Shown here one piece after another: positions 10,868 through 22,611 of a stretch of 64,000 bases of DNA (positions are counted from its first letter, which is position 1; each line of letters starts with the position of its first letter). The position numbers and the translations under genes were made by a program. This DNA comes from Planoprotostelium fungivorum (taxonomy: Eukaryota > Evosea > Variosea > Cavosteliida > Cavosteliaceae): the NCBI GenBank assembly GCA_003024175.1, contig MDYQ01000251.1, forward strand, positions 45,773 to 109,772. The letters are read 5' to 3'. Under the pieces are notes generated by a model. That model was not told where the DNA came from, searched no databases, and saw nothing but the letters and a program-made list of their open reading frames with translations.

Positions 10868-12712
10868 ATGACAGACTCCACAATAGAGACCAACCTTTCC
10901 CCTGACTGGGCTGACGAGAGTGATGAGTTATTTCCACTGGGTCAGAGTGATATCATGAACCGCAGTTCCTCCTCCTCTATAATAGAGGAAGAGAGCACAG
11001 TTTCACCCAAAGAGCCTTTCGCTGCGAATACAGAGGGTGATCAAGATATCATACATACCGAACCTCCATAATACACATCAAATGCTCTCATGCGAGCCAA
11101 AGACACTTAACGAATAACCCTCTGAGACGTTTGGCTGACTCAATTTTCAGAACAATCTTCCACGGATCTGATGAATTCCATACACCGACACCCTCTCCTC
11201 GTAAAGAATTCTTACATTTCATTCTTCCAGCGTCTCGATCTTTCCTATAGACATTATGAAGAAGCCAACTCACCATCTTTGCAGCGACAGCGCTCTCGAG
11301 CGCAGACGATGCCCTCCACGTTATCTAATTTTTCAGACGAGCTGTCAGGATCCATTGCACCTCCCAGAAGGGTGAGTCATACAACACAACCACTCCATCT
11401 CTGATGATCTTCCAGTCCAAGAGGTTCAAGAAGAACAGCATCCGTAGTCCCCCAGAGGTGACGCTCATCTCTACATCTTCCATCACATCGCATGCTGAGC
11501 GACGAGCAGTCTGAAGGAGATGAACCGGCCGGCACATTACCGGAAGTCATCGAGATCAGTCCTCCCAACAAGAGAAAGAGATCCGCGAGAGAAGAGTGAG
11601 ACTCCACCTCCATCACACGGACATCATCATCATCTGATCTCACCTCCAGGAAAGTCGAGAAAAAGAAACCAAAGAGGGAAGACAGACACGTCATCGACGT
11701 AGAAGCAGAGATGGATGAAGCGACGAGACAGAGGTTGAGCATAGAGCAGGTGATGATCATCGTGATGTCTCCATCTGATGGATAGACAGCAAGACGCCAT
11801 GTTGGCGAGACAACTACAGAGCGAGGAGAATGACAGGGCGAGGGCTTCGAGAAATGACGCTTACCAGCAAGTTTTAGCCACTTTGTCCAGATATGAGAGC
11901 CGTGAGCGAGAGATGAGGTGAGATCAGTGATGATGAGCCACTCTCATGATGTCTCATCATCACCATCATCTAGACGTTGATGTCTCACATGTGAATAGTG
12001 GAGAGACTTCTGGTCGTGAGCAAAATAGATCACGGTGGGTTTCGAGTCTTTCATCGGCATCATCACCTGACTACGACGCAGGCCACCAAATGCGATCGGT
12101 AGATTTTCAGGACAAGATATAAATAGACAGTGAGCCTCTCATCATCTGATGACATCATCCGATGATGACATCATCTGATCATCTCTCCACGATGCATCAC
12201 GTCTCACCATGCTGATCGTGCACAGCATTCCAGTGAGAACATCTGGCCACAATACGCGGGACCGACTTCACGATTATCTCAGCAGTTTGGGTCTCAACCT
12301 AAACAGCCTCCTCTTTCGAAACCGTTTCAGATCATCCGAACACGTCGACGTAGACAACATGTCATACGAGGAACTGTTAGCCCTCACCGAGCGCATTGGA
12401 AACGTGAGTCGGGGGAAATTTTGGCGGGAACCGACCCATCACCAGGTCAAGAGCCACGCAGCTACCGATGACGTCATCGATTCACTTCCACTGGTGAAGA
12501 TAGAAACGGAGGGGATAACTTGTGCCGTATGTCTAGAAGACTTATCCGTGGGTGAAATGTCGAGTAGATTACCGTGCAACCACCACGTGAGTTAGCGTGG
12601 GGGGATGCGACGCTGACGAGGACAGTATCACAAGGAGTGTATAGACAAGTGGCTGAAGACAAAGAAACACTGTCCCGTTTGCAACAAGAGTGTAGATCCG
12701 TCGGACCATTGA
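10868..12712 (+). CDS. RING-H2 finger protein, probable E3 ubiquitin ligase
   Basis: The C-terminal RING-H2 is complete: CAVCLEDLSVGEMSSRLPC, an intron after NHH, then YHKECIDKWLKTKKHCPVCN and SVDPSDH at the stop. The pattern is C-x2-C...C-x-H-x2-H-x2-C...C-x2-C. Upstream is low-complexity, acidic and Ser-rich sequence, a basic patch (NKRKRSAREE, KVEKKKPKRED) that may be nuclear-localising, a helix QDAMLARQLQSEENDRARAS, and MSYEELLALTERIGNVSRG, a segment often found just before the RING in Arkadia/MBR-type ligases. At least seven introns are needed. One is only 30 bp (11201-11230). Another, near 12414-12445, carries the TTTTGGCGGGAA intron motif. Substrate unknown. Confidence 0.85.
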
Positions 12713-12949
12713 TGTATGAAACGATAAAGAAGTCTGTCGTGAGAAAATTGCACGATGTGAAGAGAAAAGTCAATGAAGAAGAGTGGAACATGGGAAGAAA
12801 TTCATCACAAAGAGAGACGAAGATGTCATCAAGGACCATGAGCCATGATTCAGCACGGACTCCACCGTCACACCTCAAGTGAGGAATATTCTCTCGATGG
12901 AACGAAATTGTGAAGATCATCATCGTCTACGAGGCGTGGAGAAGGTGAC

Positions 12950-13139
12950 GAGTTTTCCGCGAGAACTCTCCGTCTACAACGAGCTCATTTTCAATAGGGT
13001 AGCTGAGAGGAGTCTACGATTGGCTCCCATCAGGGTTAATTGACTTTGGAGATGCAAGTGTGAGAGATCCAATGTCAGATCTCGTAGCCCCTCTTCCACT
13101 GCGATAAGAAACTACTTAGAATCCTACGGCCTCGACAGG
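12950..13139 (+). pseudogene. Remnant of an APH/choline-kinase-fold phosphotransferase
   Basis: The short stretch LIDFGDASVRDPMSDLVAP fits the Mg-binding and following segment of aminoglycoside-phosphotransferase-like kinases. Continuation motifs HCDKKLLR and RNYLESYGLD sit in different frames within the next 60 bp, so at least one frameshift and a stop interrupt it. No N-lobe or HGD catalytic loop is recognisable upstream. It looks like gene debris after the RING gene. It could also be a multi-exon gene I failed to splice. Confidence 0.4.
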
Positions 13140-13159
13140 TGTCGACGAGCGTTGTAGAT

Positions 13160-13420
13160 CGAATATTGAGGAAGCCTCATCTCATTCGCGCGACAGAAGT
13201 AAAGATGCACAAACTTGTTACAGAGATGACCATCAACCTCGAAGGAAAGAATAAAACAGATTCGATACAGTTCGATTTATTTAAAGCGTCGCCAGGTGCA
13301 GTGTATATCGATGATGTCTCATGCACATTTGAGAGAAGAAGGAACGCCGAAGCTCTACCCGGGCTGGGTACGGCCATACTCCGTACACCACAGCCTCGTC
13401 AGACACTCGCCTGCCTTCAT
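13160..13420 (+). pseudogene. Possible fragment of a secreted carbohydrate-binding module
   Basis: An open stretch includes SIQFDLFKASPGAVYIDDVS, which resembles the closing strand of CBM4/galactose-binding-like modules. No signal peptide, start or partner domain is visible nearby. The downstream sequence runs into a tandem duplication next to an assembly gap. Identification is weak. Confidence 0.22.
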
Positions 13421-13470
13421 CGTAGAGGCCCCCGAAAGGGTGTCTCCACTCCGGCCAGAATCAAACACTT

Positions 13471-14474
13471 TCGTGTATCATCTTCTGTGCGGTCGAGCCG
13501 AGGACATACCGTTTTCTGCCCGAAGGCAATACTGGCCGTACATCTCTCGTTCGTTTGTCGGTCTGACTCCTGATAGCAGCATCGTCACCTCATATCGCCA
13601 ACTCAGGGACAACAGTGTGTGATCATCCCCGAGAGGAGAGCAGAAGCTACTTGCGATCACTGTCGTTTGAGATGGTCGTTGGAGGTGGCTGGGGACACGT
13701 TGTTGTCTTCTCTCTCTCGTACTTGTGGACATCTTGAGGTGTTGATCCGGTATGATGAAAGATTCCGTTGAAGATCTGGTCTCGGGGTGGGGCCGATAGG
13801 GAAATTGGCTCGTGAGATGTTCCCGGCGAGATGGCAAAGAGGTTGTAAGCTCTTACGTTCTTGATCAGAATAGATCTTGTAGAGGAATGCGTTGGTCGTT
13901 ACGACTTGTGTCCCAATAGAGATCCATGTTTGGTACTCCCATCGTATTGTGGCTTTGAGGCTATTGTTGGCTTGCTNGTGTATCATCTTCTGTGCGGTCG
14001 ATCCGAGGACATACAGTTTTCTGCCCGAAGGCAATACTGGCCGTACATCATCGTTCGGTTGTCGGTCTGACTCCTGATAGCAGCATCGTCACCTCACATC
14101 GCCAACTCAGGGACAACAGTCTGTGATCATCCTCGAGAGGAGAGCAGACGCCACTTGTGATCACTGTCGTTTGAGAGGGTCGTTGGAGGTGGCTGGGGAC
14201 ACGTTCTTGTCTTCTCTCTCTCGTACTTGTGGACATCTTGAGATGTTGATCCAGTATGATGAAAGATTCCGTTGAAGATCTGGTCTCGAGGTGGAAAATT
14301 GGCTCTTGAGATGTTCCCAATGAGATGGCAAAGAGGTTGTAAGCTCTTACGTTCTTGATCAGAAGAGATCTTGTAGAGGAATGCGTTGGTCGTTGCGACT
14401 TGTGTCTCAATCGAGATCCATGTTTGGTACTCCCATCGTCATTGTGGCTTTGAGGCTATTGTTGGCTTGCTGCT
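13471..14474. repeat. Tandem duplication (~500 bp unit) across an assembly gap
   Basis: The segment beginning GTGTATCATCTTCTGTGCGG at about 13475 runs to 13976 and restarts right after the single N at 13977, ending about 14474 (GCTATTGTTGGCTTGCT). Copies differ by scattered substitutions and a small deletion (near 14290). On the minus strand each copy has an open stretch containing FLYKI.SDQERKSLQPLCHL and IFNGIFHH- or TRSSTESFI-type readings. Only part could be coding, and I do not recognise it. Confidence 0.8.
13977..13977. other. Assembly gap (single N)
   Basis: One N at the boundary of the ~500-bp duplicate units. It marks a contig join, so the true copy number here is uncertain. Confidence 0.95.
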
Positions 14475-15250
14475 TTGTGTGTTGAGCGGAAAATGGTTTA
14501 CCGGTGCCTCAAGCTGCATAAATTCTCTTCTCGTTATCTTACCGTAGGATCTACGTTTACATCGAAATCTCATGAGGAATTTGAGATCACGTGACCAAGC
14601 GTTTCGCCCCGCGTTCGCATCCGGGCCTCGTTGCAGATGCTCGGGTGAATTCTGATGGCTTCTACACATAGTGAGTAATTGCTTGAAGTGGAAGCGGTAC
14701 GACGAATTTGTGATCACAATCAGAGAAGATCACCAGATCCCATGAAACGTATTCAAGACGTGTGATAAAGCGATGAACGAACTGGTTCTGATTAATTTTG
14801 GTAGAGGCCTCGAGTGATTCCACTCTCCTCGATCATTATGTCGAGTCTGAAAAGGCAGCTCTTATCAACGGATTCCACACGCAGTCACGATCATCCCTTG
14901 TCTGTTCGATGTAGAGTGGTTATTAGATGGCGCCCTTCCCGTTGCAGATGCGATGGTGAATTCTGACGGCGTCCTTTACCTGTTCATATCGGTTAATGAT
15001 CGAATCCTGCTGAATCTGGATGATGCAGAATCGTAACGTCCACGCCTCTCAGATGCACCATCTTCAACGTCCGACATCAGCTGTCTGGCGTCGAAATCAT
15101 CAAGATACTCTATCTCCTCCTCCAGACGTCACGCATAGATACAAGAAGATAGCCATCATCACATTTCCAAACGGAAAGTTCGGTCTATTCGAAATTTCGG
15201 AAGCTCAACGTTTGCTCTCCATCCAGAGCAGATCACAACAACACGCCATC
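14475..15250. other. Non-genic stretch with a short direct repeat
   Basis: Two related segments, 14630-14665 and 14943-14978, share GTTGCAGATGC then GGTGAATTCTGA. No convincing gene is seen. Open frames here are short, with stops in all frames. Confidence 0.4.
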
Positions 15251-15737
15251 ATGAACCCCTACGCTCAGACCACCTACACGACCACCTCTTATCCACCCGT
15301 TCAGACTGTCATCGCACCTCCCATTGGTGTCCAGCCCACCGTCTTGGGCCTCACACCCACGACGACTCTCCTTCCTGCGGTGACACAGACCACTCAACAC
15401 ATCCCTCAGGCTGGCATGCAGACTGCCGTAGTTCCTCCCGGTGTGTGATGTTGCAATGTGATTCGCTGACGTGTGCAGCCGGCATCGCTCCTCAGCCTGG
15501 TGTACCTCACGCCTTTGGCGCTGCGAATCCGGGCTACGCTGCACCTCCTGGAGCCTACCCTGCAGTCAAATTGCACGGCAAACATGGATACAAGGGAAAA
15601 GAGTACGATCAACCCGGTTTCGTCAGGGTGAAGGGAGGCAAGAACACGAAGGTGAAGATGATGGGAGATCGTGTGGAATGATGATGAAGCAGCACGGACA
15701 CAAGGGACTGAAGGCTAGGGGAATGAAACACAGATGA
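15251..15737 (+). CDS. Small Pro/Thr/Gly-rich protein with His/Lys/Gly C-terminus
   Basis: The start (MNPYAQTTYTTTSYPPVQTV) leads a low-complexity region rich in Pro, Thr and Gln. After a 38-bp intron (GTGTGT...TGTGCAG, ending near 15479) it continues AGIAPQPGVPHAFGAANPGY and then the basic stretch KLHGKHGYKGKEYDQPGFVR. A second likely intron (GTGAAG...ATGAAG) joins GGKNTK to QHGHKGLKARGMKHR, with the stop at 15737. If unspliced, it would end at 15681. No known domain. The composition suggests a disordered, cytosolic or nucleic-acid-binding protein, but this is inference. The TATA-less upstream region is not informative. Confidence 0.6.
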
Positions 15738-16624
15738 ACGTCTGCGAATAAATAGAACGCGAATACAATGAGCACCATTGCGTTGATGGAAGGATCAAGA
15801 TGGAAACGACCTGACATCAAGCAGATGCAATTACTCTTTTTCCGCCCATTCCATCATGCGGTTGTTCGGCCGCACAAAAGCATCTGATACGAACCCGACA
15901 AAAGGTTATTCAGATGTACTAGTGGTGGAGGGACCAACTTCAACCAAGTTTCTTGAACTTTGACCGTGGTGCAGACGACGTCTGTGCAGACTATGCTTCA
16001 CCTCCCCAATATCACGACACCGTGTCGCGCACCTGAGGAGACCGCATGCTTGGTTGAGGTCGACCAATTTTTTTCAAAAGCAACTGCATTATGGGTGCTC
16101 TCGTCTTACGGAATTTCCAGTCGGAATTTCGACCGTCAGATTTGAGAAGACGTGATCACGTCAATCAATACTCGATGTGTATCATCATCATCATCCTTCT
16201 CACCGCCGTCCTCGCGCCATCATCATCATAACATCACCGTTGTTCCATCGTCTTCCTTGTCACCATCGTTCTCATCATCACATCACCTTCGTCTCCTCTT
16301 CAGCAGTCACCATCGTCCTGCTCAACACCTATAGACCGTGGAATCGCTCTGTAAGGATGTTAGCTTAACACATGTCTACCATCCTCTCTGCTTCAGTTCA
16401 GTCCATCGAATCACCTCGTTCAGAGCAGCATGGTCGGCATCATCTGCCAATCACTGTCGGATGCATGGGATTAGTATGCTGGTCATTTTATGAAGAAGAG
16501 ACTACAGCTCCCTTACAGCATGACTCCATGATCTTCTGGTGCAACGAAAAATAAAAGTCGATTATTTATTATTCGATTTTGTTGGTGACTCATCTCAAAG
16601 ATCGCCCGACAACCACCTCTCACC
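15738..16624. other. Spacer with ATC-rich tract
   Basis: Contains a dense ATCATC run (about 16175-16330) and no supported gene. The last part is the promoter side of the KRTCAP2 homologue. Confidence 0.5.
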
Positions 16625-17212
16625 ATGGCGTTCTGTGCGTAGACGTCTTCCGTCTGAGAGACCTAACTTATACCAGCTCACCCTGATCCCTCCACATCTT
16701 CTCTCTTGGCCGGTTCTGCCTGGTTCATCTTATTCGCAGCCATCCAGCTCTTTAAGGGGACATTGGCATCCAGCCCACAGATGACCATCTTAGGAGGTTT
16801 CCTCTCTTCTTTCCTCTTCTTCTTTGCATTCCTGGTGAGTCACATCGATAGATCGAAATGATGGCCGCTGAATGTACATGTAGTGCGTTGGTAATTTATC
16901 AAAGGAAGCCAGATGGGGACACGGTATGTCCCTTTAATGATAATCATCTCATCTGATTCGAATCGTAATCATCGGCTGACATTGTCACAGTTGTAATTGC
17001 TCTCATCTCCGCCGAAGTCGTTGCCGCTTCCGTCCACCGTGTGTGCGCCACCACCTGGTAAGTCTTCATCTTCTATATCACAATGGTGACCGTCATTTAG
17101 TTTCATCTTCTCTTCTGTTCTGTTGGGATACACTTACTGGGCCTCTGGACGTCTCCATGGTAACGCATCTCAGGCGACCACCACCGCCGCCTCTGGAAAG
17201 AAGAGGAGATAA
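16625..17212 (+). CDS. KRTCAP2: KRTCAP2-like subunit of the oligosaccharyltransferase complex
   Basis: A small multi-pass ER membrane protein; human KRTCAP2 is an accessory subunit of STT3A-type OST for N-glycosylation. Five exons fit exactly: 16625-16634, 16677-16834, 16884-16923, 16991-17057, 17101-17212. The product reads MAFSHPDPSTSS, then a membrane segment LLAGSAWFILFAAIQLFKGT, a second (TILGGFLSSFLFFFAFLCVG), a third (VVIALISAEVVAASVHRVCA), and a fourth (CFIFSSVLLGYTYWASGRLH), ending ASGKKRR. The motif VHRVCATT is identical to the animal protein (IHRVCVTT-like) and the dibasic tail suits ER retention. Length is normal for the family. Confidence 0.88.
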
Positions 17213-17589
17213 ATAATAAAATCTCCTTCTGTTACCACACTTGCAATCGATGCATCGTTTCGAACTGATGATGTAGGAAGAGAGAGCGAATGCGATAACG
17301 TGTTGCTGGTGACGGAGGGAGTGTTGGTCAGCACCGTTTTTAGCGAGGTACGCTGTTGATCAGTCTAGGTGTCGCGTGAACATTCCGAAGACACAGCTAC
17401 GATCATACCAGAGTGAGAGCTCACCATCTCATTCAGAACACGTAAGGTGAGCAGTCGTGGAAGTTGTTACCACCACCACGAGTTCCATCATGTCGTGGCT
17501 TTTTGCTTCATCGCGTGCAGTCACGATGAATGCCTTGTCCTATTGAGATGTTAACAATTGTTTGCCCAGTTCATCAATCTAAACAACAA
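17213..17589. other. Spacer between KRTCAP2 and tRNA-Gly
   Basis: Apart from the dispersed repeat at 17390-17462, I see no supported feature. The tRNA's own internal promoter makes an upstream promoter unnecessary. Confidence 0.5.
17390..17462 (+). repeat. Dispersed repeat, copy 1
   Basis: Shares ordered blocks with 25745-25817: GAAGACA, AGCTACG, ATACCAGAGTGA, and then a long identical block around GTAAGGTGAGCAGTCGTGG. Both copies lie in gene-free sequence, in the same orientation, just downstream of a gene. It could be an ncRNA or small mobile element. Confidence 0.65.
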
Positions 17590-17660
17590 GCATTCGTGGT
17601 CTAATGGTATGATGTCTGCCTTCCAAGCAGGCGAACCGGGTTCGATTCCCGGCGGATGCA
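17590..17660 (+). tRNA. tRNA-Gly (anticodon TCC)
   Basis: A 71-nt cloverleaf. Acceptor strand GCATTCG (17590-17596) pairs with CGGATGC (17653-17659) with one T-G pair, and A at 17660 is the discriminator. Anticodon stem-loop CTGC-CTTCCAA-GCAG gives anticodon TCC. T arm CCGGG-TTCGATT-CCCGG is perfect and includes the B-box core GGTTCGATTCC. No intron. A TTTT run follows within 10 bases as a Pol III terminator. Confidence 0.96.
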
Positions 17661-17800
17661 CATCCTTTTACTTCGCCCTACATAAACACTTAAGAGCCTG
17701 TCGCTCACTCGTCCCTTGTCTACATCTTTCGGGCGACAAGTCCGAAAACGGGTTGGTGGATCGGTATTCATTTTTTAGACGCTGTGGAAGTAACAACAAC

Positions 17801-18307
17801 ATGGTCCGTCTCCTGATCGTCTTCGCCTTATTGGCTCTCTGTCACGGTTCCACCCTGACTCTGGTCAACAACTGCGACTATCAGCTCTCCATCTGCTCTT
17901 CGTACCTGGCGCATGTCTTCGACATGGATCCGTATACAAAGACTCGTGAGTAATCGGATGGGACAACATCCGCTCACGTTCTAAAAACGATGCAGAGGTC
18001 GACGCGAGCGGAAACACTCCTTACAACCAATGTGGAAACGTTCAAGCTGAATGTGAGGGTTCCACCTCGAGGAAAGATCTGATCTTTATCAGTTAACTTT
18101 AATGGATGGGGAGATCAAGATTGCTATGACCTCAGTGAGGTAGCCGTTCCTTTCAGTGGAGCACCCACCACTATCTATGGTGTCAATGGGGGTCCCGATG
18201 TCAGCTGTTCGAGCACTCCCTGCGGTGATGCTTACAACTTCCCCAACGACGATAGCAAGAACCACTGTGTTCCCTCCGGTGGAGACTTCTTCGTTCAGTT
18301 CTGCTGA
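17801..18307 (+). CDS. Secreted thaumatin-like protein
   Basis: Starts with a signal peptide (MVRLLIVFALLALCHGS) followed by TLTLVNNCDYQLSICSS. After one intron comes SGNTPYNQCGNVQAE, then a ~44-bp intron, then FNFNGWGDQDCYDLSEVAVP, which matches the thaumatin-family signature AEFTL...DFYDVSLVDG. The C-terminal part TPCGDAYNFPNDDSKNHCVP, with a final FFVQFC, matches the conserved DAYxFPxDD...C ending. It has many Cys for disulfides. It is shorter than plant thaumatins (about 245 residues), like small-type members. Such proteins bind or degrade beta-glucans in some organisms; the role here is inferred only. It lies 140 bp downstream of the tRNA. Confidence 0.8.
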
Positions 18308-18637
18308 TACTCGTGTGATCGATAAAGATGAACCTTGTGATGGATCTTGTCTCATCCCAATGATCGTTTCACTGTGACGTCTGATTTCCGAGGCATAGAC
18401 CACGACCGGTCGAGTCCTCTCCATCACTTCTCATCGTCACCTGACGTAATCCTTGCCGTCCACTCGTGGCGATCTCTCATTATCCGGGGTATCTCTACTA
18501 CCACTATCTCTGTCTGACGCGTACCTCCTGGATCTATTCCAATCAACGAGGCAGCCACCACAAGCGCTTGCTTAAAAAGTCTATGGAAGGAGGAGAAGAG
18601 GAATGAAATACAAATTCGATGTATTTTTTCTTTTTCC
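18308..18637. other. Convergent spacer
   Basis: Lies between two gene 3' ends (thaumatin-like on plus, LRR pseudokinase on minus). No supported feature. Confidence 0.5.
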
Positions 18638-21600
18638 TTACGAATAGATATTTCGGTCATGCAAGGAAGAATTGGTGAGACGCTCCTCTCTGGTAGGACC
18701 ATCTAGATAGGCCTTCTGCAATCGCTTCGTGAGTTCTTTGATGCTGATCCTGATGTCCTCTTCTCTTCGGAGGCATTGGGAGATGATAGAGGAGGCCCTC
18801 TCGGGTATGTTCTCCATTCTATCGTACTGTCTGATATCGCTCTGCAGCATGCTCCACAGGATGATGCCTAAGCTCCACGAGTGTCCTCTCTGGCTGTAAC
18901 ATCCATTCACCACCTCAGGTGCCTGATGATTCCATTCAACGTCACATCAGATGGCCAGCTCACCGTGTGGAGGCCCCGATCTCTCGTATCGACTCGCTCT
19001 CCCTCTTTCTTGACGTGGGATATCCCTCCTATCTTCACCGTAACTGCACCATCTGCATCGGACAGTAACATCTGATCTCATGAGTTGACGAGAGAGGTAC
19101 ACAAGCATGCTTCACCTTCTGAGGAGTGACGTTCGAATGAAATAAGCCGACGGAAGATAGATAACTCAACCCTTGGCCTATCTCCGCACCTCTTTTGCTC
19201 GTCAGTCGAAACCTTTCATCACCTCATCATCTCACATCTTGAAGACGTCTCGAATCTCTATTCTTCCCTTGGACATTCTCTGATATAAATCTCCACCATC
19301 CATCCACTCCATCACCAGACATCGTTCTGCATCTCATCACATCATCTTCGTCCACATCGACTCACCAGTGAAATCTTGTCCGATGAACAACACGATGTTG
19401 GGGTGATGACACCCTCCCATCTTTGTCGCCTCTTCTACCAGATCTCTGACGTGTTACTCCTTCACCTTCTTGATCGCCACCGTTGTCGTCTCGTTGAGAC
19501 GGCCTCGCCAGACTTCACATCTTCCAGAATGAACTCGATCGTTGTAGACGAACTTCCCGTCTGCCACCTGTTTCTCCAGGCCGAGAAATTGGGCCGGCGG
19601 TGATCGCTGATGACATCAGATGACGTCGTCGACCCTTCTCCTGATGACGATGAATAGGATGACTGAGAGGAGCAGAATACAGAGACATCCACCACCGACA
19701 CTTGCTGCGATGATGATCGTCTTGATGTTCGGTCCCGTGTCGGGAGAAAAATCCTCGACCGTTGTGACGGGCGGTGTGATCGTGTGCGTCTGATCGATGA
19801 TGGGTGTGACACCCAGAGTGAAATTAGTGAGGTGGTCACACTGACATGTCTATTTCTGTCTCTGTCTTATGAGTCGATCAACCTTCCGTTCCCCACGTAT
19901 CGTTCGATTCTCTCCAGTAGAGACAGACGATCTCTGTTCGGTGCGTAAGAATGGGGTGAGATTCGGGGAGGTACGTACGGGTGTCGGGGGGTAAGGGTGG
20001 GGGTGTTCCCATTCGAATGAGAACGGGCTGAGTCAGGTGATCTATTTTTAGAAGGCCGAGGGAACCGTACAGATTGACGCCAATCACGGGACCGTACCTA
20101 TCATGACATCTCAACGGTACATCTCGACATTCAACTCACGTTGTAGTGGCATCGATAGAAGAGAAGGGATTCGTGTGAAAGACAGACACACTAGCACGTA
20201 AGATCTGTGACGACTCTGAATCATCTCATCAGTCTCCATCATGCGAGACGACATACCAAAGAAGGTCTCAACGAGAGACGAAGGAAAAGAGGCAGAAATG
20301 GTTGAGTTCGTCATCGAATGGTTGATCGTGAAGTTCTGAGATCGACTCGTGTTGAACGTGGTGGCATAGAGGAAGAGGTCATCCGTGATGATCTCGAACG
20401 ATGATCGGTTGTTGCGTAGTACGACGGTCGTCAGGGCGGTCAGCAGGCCCGGATACTGAGATGGATCAGAGACTTGAAGTGATAGTCTCCTCACTTCCTC
20501 CGTGGTAGAGATGACAGAACGTAAGATCGACTGAAAAGATCAGAATGGTGACGAGCTTGATCGAGCGATCATGGTGATCGCAATGTGGACGATCGATGAC
20601 AGATGACGATCACCTCGGCTTGACTTGGTGTGATGACATCACGAGTATTCAGAATGTCGTAGACGGACGTATAGCAATTGTAACTACAGTTGAAATGGGG
20701 TTCCAAGGGAAGTCAAGAGAAGTTGTTCACCATCAGATTACAGAACAAAGGAACGGATCTCAAGCTGCTCTGTACTTTCATTCAGTCACATCATTCGACA
20801 ACGACAAGGAAAGATATATCACCAGATTCACTGATGTGAATCGATTGGATGATAGATCAAGGTGCATCAGATTTGGCATTTGAAGACCTCGAAGGTTTGC
20901 TGACAGGTCCAGATAATTGAGCTGATTCATGCCTCTCATGCACGATGGTAGACTGCCATTGATAGACATAGAATAGGCCAAGAGGGATTGTAAGTTGGTC
21001 ATTTGGCACACTTCTTCCGGTAGATTTCCAGATAAATCGTTTCTCTCCAACTCGAGTGACGTCAGACCCTTCAGATGCGAGACGCTCTTTGGAATGGGGC
21101 CGGTGAGTCCATTGCCATTCAGTCTTAATTGTGATAGACTGCTCATCAGACCGAAAGGAGGGATGTCTCCCTTGAATTGGTTCCTGCAGAAATTCTCAAT
21201 GTGCGAAATGAGATGATCATTCACCCATCTAGGAGCAAAATGGTGAGGGACGTGAGATTGAAGAGAAAGGGAGGAAGGTTTCCGCTGATGGCATTGGCGC
21301 CCAGATTTAAATTCGTCAGATTTGTCATTGTGGCTGACGATGGATCAATCGTCCGGTCGATAATGAGCTACCGCCTCACCCATGGTGGAGGGTATAGGGG
21401 CTGTGATAGTTGACTCCTGTGGGTGCGTCACGATCGAATCGCTGAGAGATGGAGACGAGTGGTATCACCTAGCCAGAGGTCGGTGAGACTCTTCAACCGA
21501 GAGATGCATGGGGGTATTGGTCCGCTCAAGGCATTGACGTGAAGATACACCGTTATCAGCGATGTTGCATTGCAGATCGAATCGGGGAGGGGTCCAGAGA

Positions 21601-22140
21601 GCTCGTTGTGAGAGAGTTCGAGACGAGTCAATGCAGTCCCAGAGAAGTCTGGAATAGATCCCGTTAACTGGCAATTCACAATCCGCAGGTAGCTCAATGA
21701 TGTCAGATTATTGATCAGAGGGTTCAGCGTTCCCGTCGAGGGTAGACTATCGAGACTGAGACCGGTCACTCTCCTACTCGAATCGCATGTGATGCCAAGG
21801 AAGTCTGTTCCATTACAATACTGAGATGGTGTTGTCAACAATCAGTGGACACAATGCAACCCACGTCTGTTCCGACCCAGAGATTTCGAGAACCTTCGAA
21901 TATCGTCAGAGCCAGCACTCCATTACACGTCTCACCATTGAGTGATGTCCACACGGCTCGCAGTACGTCGAGAGTATCACCTTCAGCGTTGAAGGCTAAC
22001 CCCGATAGAAGAGCGAGATATAGAAGCACACTACAGAGCTGCGTGGCGGTATCGCTGCTGCCTGTGGACGGAACTTGTCGTTTTACATGTGACGGCGGAA
22101 GAATCAAACGGGCCTCGCCTTCTTGACAGCTGTTGTCCAT
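18638..22140 (-). CDS. LRR receptor-like protein with a pseudokinase domain
   Basis: The N-terminus has a hydrophobic segment (LCSVLLYLALLSGLAFNAEG) as a signal peptide. The ectodomain has plant-type leucine-rich repeats, for example LTRLELSHNELSGPLPDSIC and LTSLELERNDLSGNLPEEVC. A membrane segment (IIIAASVGGGCLCILLLSVI, about 19640-19710) is followed by a basic stop-transfer stretch IRRRVDD. The cytosolic kinase fold has a weak glycine loop (VHSGRCEVWRG), the VAIKK lysine, HHPNIVLFIG, VMEWMDGGDLYQRM, and a C-lobe with APEVVNGCYSQRGHSWSLGI. The catalytic loop reads HSNVTPQK instead of HRDLKPEN and the DFG region reads KIGGIS, so both catalytic Asp residues are absent. Hence a predicted pseudokinase receptor. 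Many short introns, one 39 bp, interrupt it. Confidence 0.85.
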
Positions 22141-22611
22141 TCAGAATAAGAGGTAACCCTCCCGTTCCGTGAACGGATAGCTTCTCAACAGATTACGAGT
22201 GGTGTTGAACAAATAGCTGTCACCGTCTCTTCAAATGCTATGACACGTATGGAGGCGGCTCATCTTAACCCTCCATAGAATGACTTAGTCGACCCCGACT
22301 TATCATCGTTAGCACCCGTCTCCTCTTTGTTCTCCACAGAAAGATTCCACGAGCAAGTTGACCAGCCGCTTAAAACGAGATAGGCAATGCGGTATAAGGG
22401 TTGTTCCCTTCTCTGTAATGCTCGTCAGGCTGACAGACCCGACGACGTTGTTGCACGGCCACTCTGATCTCAGCCTGGTTCAATCGTGCTTGCCTTTGGC
22501 TCAATTGAGACCATAGTTATGGTCTGTGTCTTAGTTGTGGACACGATCGTGTGGTACGTGTGGACCCCTCGGTGATGCAAATGGAAGATGATTCAAGTGT
22601 AGGTGTTCTCT
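22141..22611. other. Spacer
   Basis: Between the start of the LRR receptor and the end of the bestrophin-like gene, both on minus. No coding signal or repeat recognised. Confidence 0.5.

Noticed and set aside
22270-22560. Possible LTR or small mobile element
   Set aside because: No terminal repeats, target-site duplication or coding remnants seen.
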